A DNA stretch of 64,000 nt from an uncultured Christensenella sp. (GCA_949290515.1 CASERZ010000004.1:1-64000); one strand, 5' to 3'; positions 16,992-26,062 are shown, numbered from the stretch's first letter. The notes: a model not told the origin generated them from the sequence alone. Program-made: numbers and translations.

Positions 16992-17891
16992 TCAGAAACG
17001 TCTTGTATGCTCCCGAGAAAAACTTTTTTTCTTGCGTAATTTCTCTGCCGTCTCGTTAGCGTCATTCTGAGAGGCATACCCCTTGAGATTTAATTTTTTC
17101 ATAGTAAATCCTTCAAGTTTTACGTCGACGCTGCCTAATTCAACGTTACGGTTTGCTCCGTGATAGTCCGTACCTCCCGTCGCTATAAGCCCGTATCTTT
17201 TTGCAAGGTCTTTGAGCGCAGCGCACGTGGAAGCGTCGTGCACAGGATAGTATACTTCGATGCCCTCTAATCCGAAAGGTTTGAGCCCTTCGATGAGAGG
17301 TTTTATCTTACCCTGTTGCAAAAACCTGAGAGGATGAGCGATTACAGGCAATCCCTTTGCTTGTTTTATAAGTTCAACGCCCTGCATAGGGGTAATTCTC
17401 TTTGACGGATAATATGCCTTGCCGTTGGCTCCGAGATACCTGTCGAATGCCTCGGGTATGCTTGCGGAAAAGCCCTGCGCTACCATAAGTTTTGCGATAT
17501 GCAATCTGCCCACGCTCGCACTGTCCGAAGGCAAACAATCCCTGTCGAGTTTTATTCCCAGCTGATACAGTCTGTCAAGTATAAGCCCGGCTCTCTCCTT
17601 GCGTTTTTTCTCAAAATAGTCGAGTTTCTCGAGAAGCTGAGCGTTCTCAGGGTCGAAGCAGTATCCCAAAACGTGTATTTCGCAAGAGGCAAAAGTCGAT
17701 AGCTCTACGCCGTTGATATACGTTATCCCGCATTTTTCCGCATAGTCGCCCACGTCCTTTATCGCCCCTATACAGTCGTGGTCGGTAATGGACATTATTC
17801 CGATACCGAGTTGCTTTGCCTTATCGACAATCTCCCTCGGCGAATCGGTGCCGTCGCTCAATACGCTGTGTATGTGTAAATCCGTCTTCAA
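16992..17891 (-). CDS. PHP-domain phosphoesterase
   Basis: Metal-dependent phosphoesterase of the PHP family, like nucleoside 3',5'-bisphosphate phosphatase/YciV. The 299 residues contain DLHIHSVLSDGTD, SITDHDC, YINGVELS, VIAHPLR and GGTDYHG, the standard set of His/Asp metal ligands. The start overlaps the rmuC stop by 4 nt, making it the last gene of tilS-hpt-cca-rmuC-PHP. A role in clearing pAp or RNA-end products is plausible but inferred. Confidence 0.88.
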   Translation of the reverse strand: MKTDLHIHSVLSDGTDSPREIVDKAKQLGIGIMSITDHDCIGAIKDVGDYAEKCGITYINGVELSTFASCEIHVLGYCFDPENAQLLEKLDYFEKKRKERAGLILDRLYQLGIKLDRDCLPSDSASVGRLHIAKLMVAQGFSASIPEAFDRYLGANGKAYYPSKRITPMQGVELIKQAKGLPVIAHPLRFLQQGKIKPLIEGLKPFGLEGIEVYYPVHDASTCAALKDLAKRYGLIATGGTDYHGANRNVELGSVDVKLEGFTMKKLNLKGYASQNDANETAEKLRKKKSFSREHTRRF

Positions 17892-19291
17892 ATTTCCTCC
17901 TCCGACGCTACCTGTTCGATAAGATTGTCTTCCTGTACGGGAGCGGGCAACTCGTCGCCCACTTTTCTTAGTCTGCCTATGATTTTTTCGTTACGCTTTT
18001 CCACGTCCTCGACGGTATCGACTACGAGTTTGGCATTGCGTTTGATTTTGGTAATAAGGTCGGTATACCTTTCAAAATCTTTTCTGAACCTCTGAAGTTC
18101 CTTGACGATTTCTCCGCTCTTTTTCTGTATCTTGAGGGTAGTAAAGCCCGTCTGCAAGCTGTTGAGAAGCGCGGTTATCGTAGTAGGTCCGCATACGGTT
18201 ACCTTGCAATCGTTTTGCAAGCTTGCCGTAAACGCGCTGTCTTTGACTATCTCGGCATACAATCCCTCGGTAGGCAAATACATAATAGCAAAATTCGTCG
18301 TTACGGGCGGCTTGACATACTTTGAAGATATGCTTTTGGCTTGTTTTTTGACTTCGTCAAACAATGCCTTTCTCGCTTTTTCCGTACTCTCAGCATTGCC
18401 TTCCTCGCTAATCTCGACAAGCTGCGTATATCTGTCGAGAGGGAACTTTGAGTCGATAGGCAAATATACCTGCTCTTCACCGCTGTTTCCGGGCATTACT
18501 ATTACGAAGTCAACTGCCTCCTGAGAAGTACGGCTGAGCTGTACCTGTTTGCGGTATTGCTCGGGAGAAAGTATCTGGTCAAGCAAACTCTCGAGAGCGA
18601 CTTCTCCCCAGCCGCCTCTCGTCTTGACGTTGGAAAAGACTTTGTTAAGGTTGGTTACTTTTGTGGACAAGTCCTTCATTTCGCCAAATCCCTGTTGTAC
18701 TTTATCCAGTCTGTCATTGACTATCTCGAAAGCGTTTTTGATACGCGTATCGAGGGTTGATGTGAGTTTTTCGTCTACGGTGTTACGCATCAGCTCAAGC
18801 TGCTTATCGTTGTTTTCCCTTACGTTAGTCAGCTGTTTTTCGTTGTCGGCACGCATATCTTTGAGCGACTTGTCGATTTCCTCTTTCATACTCCTCAAAG
18901 ACTTGTCCGTATCCTCTCTCATCATACCCGTTGCGTACTTCATCTCGCCACGGATTGCCTCGAGCTGTTCTTTGGTAGTCCTCAGATTGTCGTCAAGCGT
19001 GGACTTGAACTGCTTCATATAGCTCTCGAGCATAGGTATAAACGTACTGTTTGACGCATTGAAAGCCGACGTAAACGACGCTACTATATTGGCTCCCTCT
19101 CTCGAGGTATGCTCGTTGACGAGGTTCTTGACCTCGTTGAGATTGTTGTTGAGATTGTCTATCTCTTCGAGTAATTCTCCTCTTTCCGTGCCCTTGTCCT
19201 TTCGGACTATTTTAGCAAGCACTACCGCGCCGATAATTACGGACACAAGTCCGCATACGCACGCGATAATAGCAATAATCAATTCAATCAT
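17888..19291 (-). CDS. rmuC: RmuC-family DNA recombination protein
   Basis: Putative nuclease-fold protein limiting inverted-repeat recombination. The 467 residues have an N-terminal membrane helix (about 5-28), a coiled-coil of some 150 residues with repeated DKSLRSMKEEIDKSLKDMR-like heptads, and the conserved RmuC core (TRGGWGEVALESLLDQIL, LPIDSKFPLDRYTQLVE, FAIMYLPTEGLYAEI). Overlaps the cca gene by 8 nt and the PHP gene by 4 nt. Biochemical activity is unproven in the family. Confidence 0.92.
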   Translation of the reverse strand: MIELIIAIIACVCGLVSVIIGAVVLAKIVRKDKGTERGELLEEIDNLNNNLNEVKNLVNEHTSREGANIVASFTSAFNASNSTFIPMLESYMKQFKSTLDDNLRTTKEQLEAIRGEMKYATGMMREDTDKSLRSMKEEIDKSLKDMRADNEKQLTNVRENNDKQLELMRNTVDEKLTSTLDTRIKNAFEIVNDRLDKVQQGFGEMKDLSTKVTNLNKVFSNVKTRGGWGEVALESLLDQILSPEQYRKQVQLSRTSQEAVDFVIVMPGNSGEEQVYLPIDSKFPLDRYTQLVEISEEGNAESTEKARKALFDEVKKQAKSISSKYVKPPVTTNFAIMYLPTEGLYAEIVKDSAFTASLQNDCKVTVCGPTTITALLNSLQTGFTTLKIQKKSGEIVKELQRFRKDFERYTDLITKIKRNAKLVVDTVEDVEKRNEKIIGRLRKVGDELPAPVQEDNLIEQVASEEEI

Positions 19292-20639
19292 TCTTCTTTT
19301 CCTTCTCCAGTTTAAGGCGTTGTTTCTTCGCCTCTTTCAACATACTCCTTCTTTCGTTTGCAATAAGTCCGTCGACAGACAACTTCACCAGCCTGTCAAG
19401 TTCCTCTCCTATCTCTCGACCACCGTATCCGAGCGTTTGCAAATCCCTGCCGTTGACGGATAACATCGAAACGTTAAATGCCGTATTCTGCGCTTGCATA
19501 TTCTTGTATATACCGCGCATCTTCTCAGCCGTACGCGAATATTCGTAATATCCCGTACCTATGCTGTCCGCGTCGAACAAAGCAATCATATCGTCGATTA
19601 TATCGTAATATTTTGCTATAAACCGTCTGTATTTGACGTCGCGTGCGTTTCCGTTGACGTCAAACATATGCCCGCCTACAAGCCTTGATATCCTGTCTAT
19701 CTCTTTGAGCGGATATTTGTATCTGGTCATAATTGCGCGCGTCATTGCTTCGCCTACCGAAGCGTGCATATAAGTATTGCCGTCCTTGCGCTTGCACTTA
19801 GCTTTAGCAATATCGTGGAAGAGGCCTGCCAGCCTTATACCGACGGGACAGTTTTCGACAACCTTGAATATGTGTTCGAGTACGTCGTATTTGTGAAACT
19901 CGCTCTTTTGCGGTTCCTTATCGTTGTCGGCAAGTTCGGGCAATATAATTTTCAATACCCCCGCTTCGTTCATAAGCTTTAACGCATTGTAACAATATGC
20001 GCCCGCAAGAAGCTTATCCAACTCGTCCCTGATACGCTCTACGGATATATCTGTCAGATTGTTTTTTAGTCTTTTCGCGCTCTCGTAGGTATTCTCCTCT
20101 ATACCGTATCCCAGCACCGAGGCAAACCTGAATAAGCGCATTATTCTCAAACCGTCCTCGGACAGCACTTTTTCCGAAGCTACCGTAGTAGAAAGCACTT
20201 TGTTTTCCACGTCTTTCCGACCGTTCAAAGGGTCGACAAGCTTACCTTTAATAATATCAAAGTACATTGCGTTGCACTTGAAGTCGCGTCGGCAAGCGTC
20301 GGTATAAATGTCATTCGTAAACTCAACTTTCAAAGGCGTATGCTCTCCGCTTCCTTTGGGATAGTTGTCCGTCCTGAAAGTAGTGTATTCGTAATGTCTG
20401 CCGTCGCCTTTTACTATTACGGTGCCCAGTCTCGGGGAAGCCGAATGTACGCAAAAGCCGCTGCCGTCCAGAATTTCGGCAAGCTCGTCGGGAAGCACTG
20501 TGCCCGCTAAGTCTATATCGTAAAACTCCGCACCTCTGATGCTGTCTCTTACGCAACCGCCTACTGCGTAAAGAGGTTTGTCAGAGGGAAAAAGCTTTGC
20601 CAGTTTTGTAAGCTCTTCGCTTTGCAATCGTGAAAACAA
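19284..20639 (-). CDS. cca: CCA tRNA nucleotidyltransferase (class II) with HD domain
   Basis: Adds or repairs the 3'-CCA of tRNA. The 451 residues carry YAVGGCVRDSIRG (GG-x-RD motif, 27-32), the catalytic YDIDLAG (D41, D43), an RRDFKCNAM motif and a C-terminal HD domain (LAGLFHDIAKAKCK, then HASVGEAM). It sits in an operon with tilS (tRNA-Ile lysidine synthetase), so tRNA maturation is the shared theme; the nearby tRNA-Ser already encodes CCA, which points to a repair role or to processing of other tRNAs. Confidence 0.92.
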   Translation of the reverse strand: MFSRLQSEELTKLAKLFPSDKPLYAVGGCVRDSIRGAEFYDIDLAGTVLPDELAEILDGSGFCVHSASPRLGTVIVKGDGRHYEYTTFRTDNYPKGSGEHTPLKVEFTNDIYTDACRRDFKCNAMYFDIIKGKLVDPLNGRKDVENKVLSTTVASEKVLSEDGLRIMRLFRFASVLGYGIEENTYESAKRLKNNLTDISVERIRDELDKLLAGAYCYNALKLMNEAGVLKIILPELADNDKEPQKSEFHKYDVLEHIFKVVENCPVGIRLAGLFHDIAKAKCKRKDGNTYMHASVGEAMTRAIMTRYKYPLKEIDRISRLVGGHMFDVNGNARDVKYRRFIAKYYDIIDDMIALFDADSIGTGYYEYSRTAEKMRGIYKNMQAQNTAFNVSMLSVNGRDLQTLGYGGREIGEELDRLVKLSVDGLIANERRSMLKEAKKQRLKLEKEKKND

Positions 20640-20649
20640 CCGCCACCTC

Positions 20650-21174
20650 TCAGCTCAATTCGAGTACGCCGATATACGGCAAGTTACGGTACTTCTCATC
20701 ATAGTCGAGACCGTATCCCACAACGAATTCGTCGGGTATGGAATAACCTATATAGTCGGCTTCGAAATCCGTTTGCCTTCTTGAAGGCTTGTCCAGAAAT
20801 GCGCATACTTTTATGCTCTTCGCTCCTCTGTGCTCCAAAAGCGCGGTAAGCGACTTCATAGTATTTCCGCTGTCGATAATATCCTCTATTATAAGCACGT
20901 CTTTGCCGCATATATCGTGCGACATATCCTTTTTGATTTTTACGTTTCCGCTCGAACTCGTGCCCGACCCGTAACTCGACACCGCCATAGTATCGAATCG
21001 CATAGGAAGTTTGATTTTTCTCACCAAATCTCCGTAAAAGATTATCGAGCCTTTGAGTATAGCCACCACGATAGGCTCCTTGCCCTCGTAATCTTTTTCT
21101 ATCTGCGCGCCCAATTCGGCTACGCGCTTTGCTATCTTTTCTTCGTCTATAAGTACTTTAGTTATCCTTTCCAT
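20650..21174 (-). CDS. hpt: hypoxanthine phosphoribosyltransferase
   Basis: Purine-salvage enzyme converting hypoxanthine or guanine plus PRPP to IMP or GMP. The 174-residue protein has the PRPP loop VLIIEDIIDSGNTM, the flexible-loop SSYGSGTSSSG region and the purine-binding DEFVVGYGLDYDEKYRNLP. It starts 1 nt after the tilS stop, the classic Firmicutes tilS-hpt pair; ftsH, which usually follows, is replaced by cca and rmuC. Confidence 0.95.
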   Translation of the reverse strand: MERITKVLIDEEKIAKRVAELGAQIEKDYEGKEPIVVAILKGSIIFYGDLVRKIKLPMRFDTMAVSSYGSGTSSSGNVKIKKDMSHDICGKDVLIIEDIIDSGNTMKSLTALLEHRGAKSIKVCAFLDKPSRRQTDFEADYIGYSIPDEFVVGYGLDYDEKYRNLPYIGVLELS

Positions 21175-21175
21175 A

Positions 21176-22474
21176 TCATTCCTCTAAGAGCGTTTTTCTT
21201 ACCGTAATATATGCGATACGCACAGTATTGTCGTCAATCTTTACAGCGTCCGCTATCTCGTATTCGGGCAAGAGCAAAACCTCTTTGTCTTTTGCTATGA
21301 CAATCGCATTGTCCCTGAGCCTGCGGGCAAGCTTAATATCCGTAAAATAATCTCCCAGACTCTTTTTTGCGCCTTTGTATCTTCTGAAAGAATCGCCCTC
21401 TTTTCTGTTGCGTATATCCGCGCCTATCAGTTTGTCAAGGTCGCATCTCAGCGCGCCTGAGATTTCGTCGGGCGATACTACAAGCGTCCTGCCGTCCAAA
21501 CCGTAATCTCCGTAACCCGTTATGCTTCCGCAGTAGTTTGTTTTTTCGTCGAGGGCGAGCGTAATACCGTCAGTCTCTTTGTATGCCGTAAGAGAGAAAG
21601 GAAGATTTACGCTCGTTCCGCTCTGTCTACCCGCTAGCGCAATAACGCTGTCTATATGCTTTGCCGTCAAATCCACTCTGGTGGTTATCTTGTCGACAGC
21701 ATTGATAACCGTCTGCGAAGCTATGACTTTGTCGCGTTTGAATACTCTGTCGGGAATAAAAACAGCTCGGTTTTTCACTTCGAAATCATTGCTTTGCGAA
21801 TCTATATACCCGAATATCTCCCTGGCTCTCTCCCCCAGTCTTAAAATATTGTTTTCAAAATTGGGATAGGCTTGGGATATCAGAGGTATTATCTCGTGCC
21901 TTATTTTATTGCGGGTATAGTCAACGCAAAAATTAGTGCTGTCTTCCACGTAAGGTATTTCGTTTTGCTTTACGTATCTGTCGATATCTTTTCTTGTTAC
22001 GTGCAGATAAGGTCTTAACAGAACGCCATCGTCAAAATCCATACCGCGCAATCCTCTAATGCCGCTTCCTCTGAACACGTGCATCAAAATGCTTTCCGTC
22101 TGGTCGTCGCAATGGTGCGCCGTAACAACTCTCTGCGCCGCTCCCGAAGCAACTATGTCTTGGAAAATCTGTCTGCGACGTATGCGCGCGCCTTGCTCTA
22201 CCGTATAGCCGTTGGCTGTACAAAATGCGGGAATGTCTTCTTCGTACACCTTGCACTCGACGTCGTGCTTTTTGCAAAAATCCGACACGAAATCTCTGTC
22301 CCTTTCGCCCTCTTTTCCTCTTAAGTTGTGATGCACGGTAATGACAAAAAAAGTCCCTTTAGCGAAATTATTCAAATAATAATGCAACAGAGACATAGAA
22401 TCCTTGCCTCCGCTGACCGCCAAAGCAACTCTGTCGAATTGTCTCAATCCGTCTTTTTCAATACCGTCCAGCAT
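21176..22474 (-). CDS. tilS: tRNA(Ile)-lysidine synthase
   Basis: Converts C34 of the CAU anticodon of minor tRNA-Ile to lysidine; normally essential. The PP-loop is VALAVSGGKDSMSLLHYY, followed by HHNLRG and a C-terminal TilS domain (GDSFRRYKGAKKSLGDYF). The frame is open to 22501, but I choose the ATG at 22474 (MLDGIEKDGL): a TATAAT box ends exactly 6 nt before it and no ribosome binding site exists, so the mRNA is predicted leaderless. First gene of a five-gene operon. Confidence 0.93.
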   Translation of the reverse strand: MLDGIEKDGLRQFDRVALAVSGGKDSMSLLHYYLNNFAKGTFFVITVHHNLRGKEGERDRDFVSDFCKKHDVECKVYEEDIPAFCTANGYTVEQGARIRRRQIFQDIVASGAAQRVVTAHHCDDQTESILMHVFRGSGIRGLRGMDFDDGVLLRPYLHVTRKDIDRYVKQNEIPYVEDSTNFCVDYTRNKIRHEIIPLISQAYPNFENNILRLGERAREIFGYIDSQSNDFEVKNRAVFIPDRVFKRDKVIASQTVINAVDKITTRVDLTAKHIDSVIALAGRQSGTSVNLPFSLTAYKETDGITLALDEKTNYCGSITGYGDYGLDGRTLVVSPDEISGALRCDLDKLIGADIRNRKEGDSFRRYKGAKKSLGDYFTDIKLARRLRDNAIVIAKDKEVLLLPEYEIADAVKIDDNTVRIAYITVRKTLLEE

Positions 22475-22480
22475 ATTTGT

Positions 22481-22509
22481 ATTATAATATAAACTATACA
22501 ATAAATCAA
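22481..22509 (-). promoter_or_regulatory. leaderless-type promoter of tilS-hpt-cca-rmuC-PHP
   Basis: Minus strand TTGATT, 17 bp, TATAAT, then ACAAAT and the ATG. Confidence 0.75.
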
Positions 22510-22628
22510 TATCTTTGCAAAATTAGACTGCTAAAAATAATTGCCAAGGTACTCTTTGTGACGAAAAATACAAAAAACTGTCCGAATCTTAACAAAAATA
22601 AAATCTTGAATAAATTGCAATATATTAT

Positions 22629-22657
22629 TTGAAAAAATAAAAGTAATGTGTTATACT
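22629..22657 (+). promoter_or_regulatory. promoter of tRNA-Ser
   Basis: TTGAAA, 17 bp, TATACT; predicted start near 22664, some 32 nt before the mature tRNA. Confidence 0.8.
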
Positions 22658-22695
22658 CATTAATGTTGACACAAAAAACCAGTCAAATACAATAC

Positions 22696-22786
22696 GGAGA
22701 CGTATCGAAGTGGTCGTAACGGGACTGACTCGAAATCAGTTGTACCGTTTTCGGTACCGTGGGTTCGAATCCCACCGTCTCCGCCA
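22696..22786 (+). tRNA. tRNA-Ser (anticodon CGA)
   Basis: A 91-nt class II tRNA. The acceptor stem GGAGACG pairs with CGTCTCC, the discriminator is G, and the 3' CCA is encoded. The anticodon stem ACTGA/TCAGT encloses CTCGAAA with anticodon CGA (22731-22733), reading UCG. The long variable arm GTACCG/CGGTAC is diagnostic for serine, and the T arm is GTGGG-TTCGAAT-CCCAC. Confidence 0.97.
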
Positions 22787-22787
22787 G

Positions 22788-22822
22788 ACTCGCTACCCGA
22801 CAAAGGTAGCGAGTATTTTTTT
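22788..22822 (+). terminator. terminator of tRNA-Ser
   Basis: Perfect 10-bp stem ACTCGCTACC/GGTAGCGAGT followed by A and TTTTTTT, starting one base after the CCA end. Confidence 0.92.
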
Positions 22823-22978
22823 ACTCAAATACTCGGCTTTATATTGTCGGTACTCTCTTATATCGACAAGAATTCTATATAAGAAGAAGAAAGCAAATCT
22901 CTCGCCTTTTTGTTTTACTTCTTGGCAACTGCCTTGACAGCTTCACGGCTAGACAGTCCAAAATAGTGACGCTCGTCT

Positions 22979-23258
22979 ACCGACCAAACGAAACGGTGTA
23001 TATTCACTATGCGAATAAAACCGTTTGTCGGTACTTTTTAAATTAATAGGATACACTCTTCCCCACAAGGGGAGCGAGTCTTTTTATGCCGTATAAAAAC
23101 AGCCTTTGAAGAGTGCTGTGATTTTTGCCTTTTCAAACCCGAGTGCGCGACGAGCGTACTTTTGTACGTGACTGAGCAGGAGCGGTGCAGATAAAGACGA
23201 AAGGCGCTGCGCTATATAATGACGGCACGTGACGCTTTGCTTGCTCGCTATGCCGTCA
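22979..23258. repeat. dispersed 3'-end repeat, copy B
   Basis: The 470-nt gap between tRNA-Ser and the LRR gene holds no intact gene. Bases 22979-23005 match bases 7-33 of the window exactly in inverse orientation, and ACCGACCAAACG can pair with CGTTTGTCGGT (23022-23032). Further right, TGTGATTTTTGC, GAGCGTAC (23152), GTACGTGACTGAGC and GCAGATAAAG align with the units at 2341 and 2436. The end GGCGCTGCGCTATA leads into a TGACGGCA/TGCCGTCA inverted repeat (23219-23258) whose last TCA is the LRR stop codon. Confidence 0.65.
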
Positions 23259-25616
23259 CCACAGCATAGGCATACCGTTTTGGTCATAGTACCATCCGTC
23301 GCCGATTTCGGGCTTTTCGTCATAGTAATAGTATCGGGTGGCTTGGGTTAGCAAATCGTTTCCCGTAGCGCTTATATTTAATTTTTTCCAGTCTTCATAT
23401 ACTCCCTCGAAATAAACCTTTTCGAGCATGCCGCAAAATTGAAAAGCATTGTCTCCGATAGTCGTCAGTTTTGCAGGGATATTGATTTGCGTCAAAGCAT
23501 CACACCTGTTAAAGGCATATTTCTCAATGACTTGCAGTTGAGAATTCTGAGCAATCGTAACTATATCGAGACTTCGGCAGTTGTTGAAAGCGTCTTCAGA
23601 GATAACTTCCACCGCGGAAGGAATAAAAATCGACGTAAGACCCGAATTGGAAAAAGCGCTCTCTTTTATCGTAGTTACGGTATTCGGGATTGCTATCGAA
23701 TGAAGAGCGTAACAATATCCGAACGTACAAACGCCTATTTCTTTCAATCTTATGTTGCTGCCAAACGTCACTGTAATTAAGTTATCGCATTTGCTAAAAG
23801 CATAATCGCCTATTGACATTACGCTGTCGGGAATAAAAATGTTTTGCAAAGCGGAATCGGCAAATGCATAATCCCCTATCGTATTTATAGCGTCAGGTAG
23901 CGCAATCTCCGACAAAGACGTACACCCTTCGAAAGCGCCGTCGTGAATCACGGATATACTTTCAGGCAGATTTATCTCCGACAAAGACGAACATCCGTTG
24001 AAGGTATTGCCGTAGATGACTGTAAGTCCGTCGGGCAAAACCAGTCTCGCAATGCTTGTACAATTCTTGAAAGCATTATCGCCTATCGACTTCACTTTTG
24101 CAGGAATTTCCACATTGACGAGGCTCGAACAGTTTTCAAACATTCCGGCGGGGACTATGTCGACGGTTTCGGACATAGTGACGTTTCGCAAAGCGCCGCA
24201 ACCTCTGAAGGCATAGATGCCGACAACAGACAGCGTATCGGGAAGCGCTATCTCCGTCAGATTGATACAATTTTCAAAAGCGTTATCCATTATTATCGAC
24301 AAATTACCGCTTTCCGACAACGCAACTTCCGCCAGTGCGCTGCAACCGTAAAAAGCGTTGCTGTCGATTTTGGTCACACTGTCGGGTACCGAGATATTCG
24401 TCAGACTCGTGCAGCCGCTGAAAGCGCTTTTGCCTATGCGATCAAGCACGCCGTTTGCAGCAAAGACTACGCCCAAGAGTCTGTCGCAACCTGAAAACGA
24501 ACTGTCTCCCAAATCGTCGACGCCGACGGATATCGTCACCGACTCTACGTCGGTATCGCTAAATGCAAACTGATTGACGGAATACGGCGAACCGTTTATA
24601 TCATCGGGCAACGTCAAATCGGTACTGTCGCCATCGTATTCAATCAAATAATACTTATCGCCAAAACGGTAAAATACATAGCCGTCATGAAGTATAAAGT
24701 TGTCTTGGACGGCATCGGACAGGACTTGTTTTGCATAGTATGCGATGTTGCCGTAATCGGTATTGCCGGGATACAAGGCGAGCGATGACAGATTTACTAC
24801 TTCCACCAACTTCAAACAGCCCAGAAACGCATTTTCTCCTATCTCCGAAACCTTGCTCGAAACAGTGACCGAATAGAGACTCTTACACCCCCTGAACGCT
24901 CCCGTACCGATAAGCGTTGCGTTGTCGGGAATAACCGCCCTCCTCAGTCCCGTACAATTCTGAAAAGCGTAATTGCCTATACTTTCTACACTGTCGGGGA
25001 GTGCGACATCCGATATTCCGCTGCATCCGTAAAAAGCGTATTCGCCTATCGTTTTTACTCCGCCCTGAACAGCCACGTACGACAAGGAGCGGCTGTTGTA
25101 AAACGCAAAATCGCTTATTGCTACGACGGGTTTGCCTTGATAGGACGAGGCGATGTATACTTGGGTTTCGTCGCCCGAATAGCCCTTGACCGTATATCCG
25201 CTTTTGTCAGCCGTCAATTCGTATATCACGCCTGATGTCTGTCTTTCCCACTTTGCAGTCAGCGTTGTATCGCTCTGAATAGTCCACGTACCGTAGTTGT
25301 CCACTTTGGTTTCGCCGTTGTACCAACCTAAAAAACCGTATCCTCCTCTTACTGGCGTAGGCAAACTGTAATTCTTTCCGATAACGACCGAAATTTCTTC
25401 CAACGTCTGCTCCGTACCCGTAACAAAAGACACGGAATACTCCTCGACTTTTTCTTCGGGTATATTGTCGTCGATGTTGCCGCCGTTTTGAAAATCGTCG
25501 GTACTGTCGTCTGCCGGAGGATTTTTACTGCTCAAAAAATCGCATGCCGCAACCGTCAAAGAAAGTGCGGCAATCAGTGTTATAACTAAAATTAATACCG
25601 ATATTTTCTTTTTCAT
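23256..25616 (-). CDS. BspA-type leucine-rich-repeat surface lipoprotein
   Basis: A probable cell-surface lipoprotein of about 786 residues. The ATG at 25616 (MKKKISVLILV) is chosen because AGGAAGG precedes it; the signal peptide ends in a lipobox SLTVAAC. After an Asp-rich linker comes one InlB B-repeat-like module (FVTGTEQTLEEISVVIGKNY... GGYGFLGWYNG ... TLTAKWER), then about twenty LRR_5 units of the form IGDYAFxxCxxLxxVxIPDSV. The C-terminus ends DGWYYDQNGMPMLW. Such proteins bind host or microbial surfaces, but the ligand is unknown. It is monocistronic; its stop codon lies in a repeat arm. Confidence 0.88.
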   Translation of the reverse strand: MKKKISVLILVITLIAALSLTVAACDFLSSKNPPADDSTDDFQNGGNIDDNIPEEKVEEYSVSFVTGTEQTLEEISVVIGKNYSLPTPVRGGYGFLGWYNGETKVDNYGTWTIQSDTTLTAKWERQTSGVIYELTADKSGYTVKGYSGDETQVYIASSYQGKPVVAISDFAFYNSRSLSYVAVQGGVKTIGEYAFYGCSGISDVALPDSVESIGNYAFQNCTGLRRAVIPDNATLIGTGAFRGCKSLYSVTVSSKVSEIGENAFLGCLKLVEVVNLSSLALYPGNTDYGNIAYYAKQVLSDAVQDNFILHDGYVFYRFGDKYYLIEYDGDSTDLTLPDDINGSPYSVNQFAFSDTDVESVTISVGVDDLGDSSFSGCDRLLGVVFAANGVLDRIGKSAFSGCTSLTNISVPDSVTKIDSNAFYGCSALAEVALSESGNLSIIMDNAFENCINLTEIALPDTLSVVGIYAFRGCGALRNVTMSETVDIVPAGMFENCSSLVNVEIPAKVKSIGDNAFKNCTSIARLVLPDGLTVIYGNTFNGCSSLSEINLPESISVIHDGAFEGCTSLSEIALPDAINTIGDYAFADSALQNIFIPDSVMSIGDYAFSKCDNLITVTFGSNIRLKEIGVCTFGYCYALHSIAIPNTVTTIKESAFSNSGLTSIFIPSAVEVISEDAFNNCRSLDIVTIAQNSQLQVIEKYAFNRCDALTQINIPAKLTTIGDNAFQFCGMLEKVYFEGVYEDWKKLNISATGNDLLTQATRYYYYDEKPEIGDGWYYDQNGMPMLW

Positions 25617-25647
25617 AACGCCATCCTTCCTCATTTTTTGTACTTTA

Positions 25648-25676
25648 ATTATACCAAAATTCACCTATTCTGTCAA
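25648..25676 (-). promoter_or_regulatory. promoter of the LRR lipoprotein
   Basis: Perfect consensus on the minus strand: TTGACA, 17 bp, TATAAT. Confidence 0.88.
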
Positions 25677-25850
25677 TTCGCACTATCTCAACCTAAATGT
25701 GTCTCACCCAGCAAAAAGTACGCTCAATCACAAATGCCGTGTGTATACTTGTATTTATCACATTATATATACGCAATCCGCAATCATGAGACCTAAAACC
25801 GAATAAACTTTCTTAAAAAATTCCTTATAACCTGCCAAACGGTTGACTTA

Positions 25851-25979
25851 AATGACAAGTTTTCATCACTTGCTAATAAAGTCGTTTTCGACGGGCTGAA
25901 AAAAGAGGACATGGATATTGCGTGCAACGTATTGAAAAAGGTATACGAAAATTTACAAAAGGCAGAAGACATAGAATGA
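25851..25979 (+). pseudogene. MarR-family regulator C-terminal remnant
   Basis: An open frame without a start encodes about 42 residues ending FDGLKKEDMDIACNVLKKVY and a few more. This matches the C-terminal dimerisation helix of MarR regulators (V-F-x-G-L-x-x-E-D-x-x-x-x-x-x-V-L). Upstream, the frame continues only some 20 residues with no helix-turn-helix before a stop at 25794. The DNA-binding domain has been lost, so it is a fragment. The rest of the 25677-25850 gap holds a GTACGCTCAATCAC stretch resembling part of the dispersed repeat in inverse orientation. Confidence 0.55.
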
Positions 25980-26062
25980 ACGAAGAAGAACTGACAGATG
26001 AATTTACGAAAATTTTAACAAATTTGCATGCTAAAACGCAATACATAACGTGTTTAATATGA
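25976..26062 (+). CDS. 28-codon reading frame overlapping the marR remnant
   Basis: ATG overlaps the stop of the marR fragment (ATGA) and the frame ends after 28 codons (starts MNEEELTDEFTKIL). The coupling looks like a former operon partner of marR cut short rather than a functional gene. No ribosome binding site other than the marR coding end. Probably decaying. Confidence 0.25.
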   Translation: MNEEELTDEFTKILTNLHAKTQYITCLI

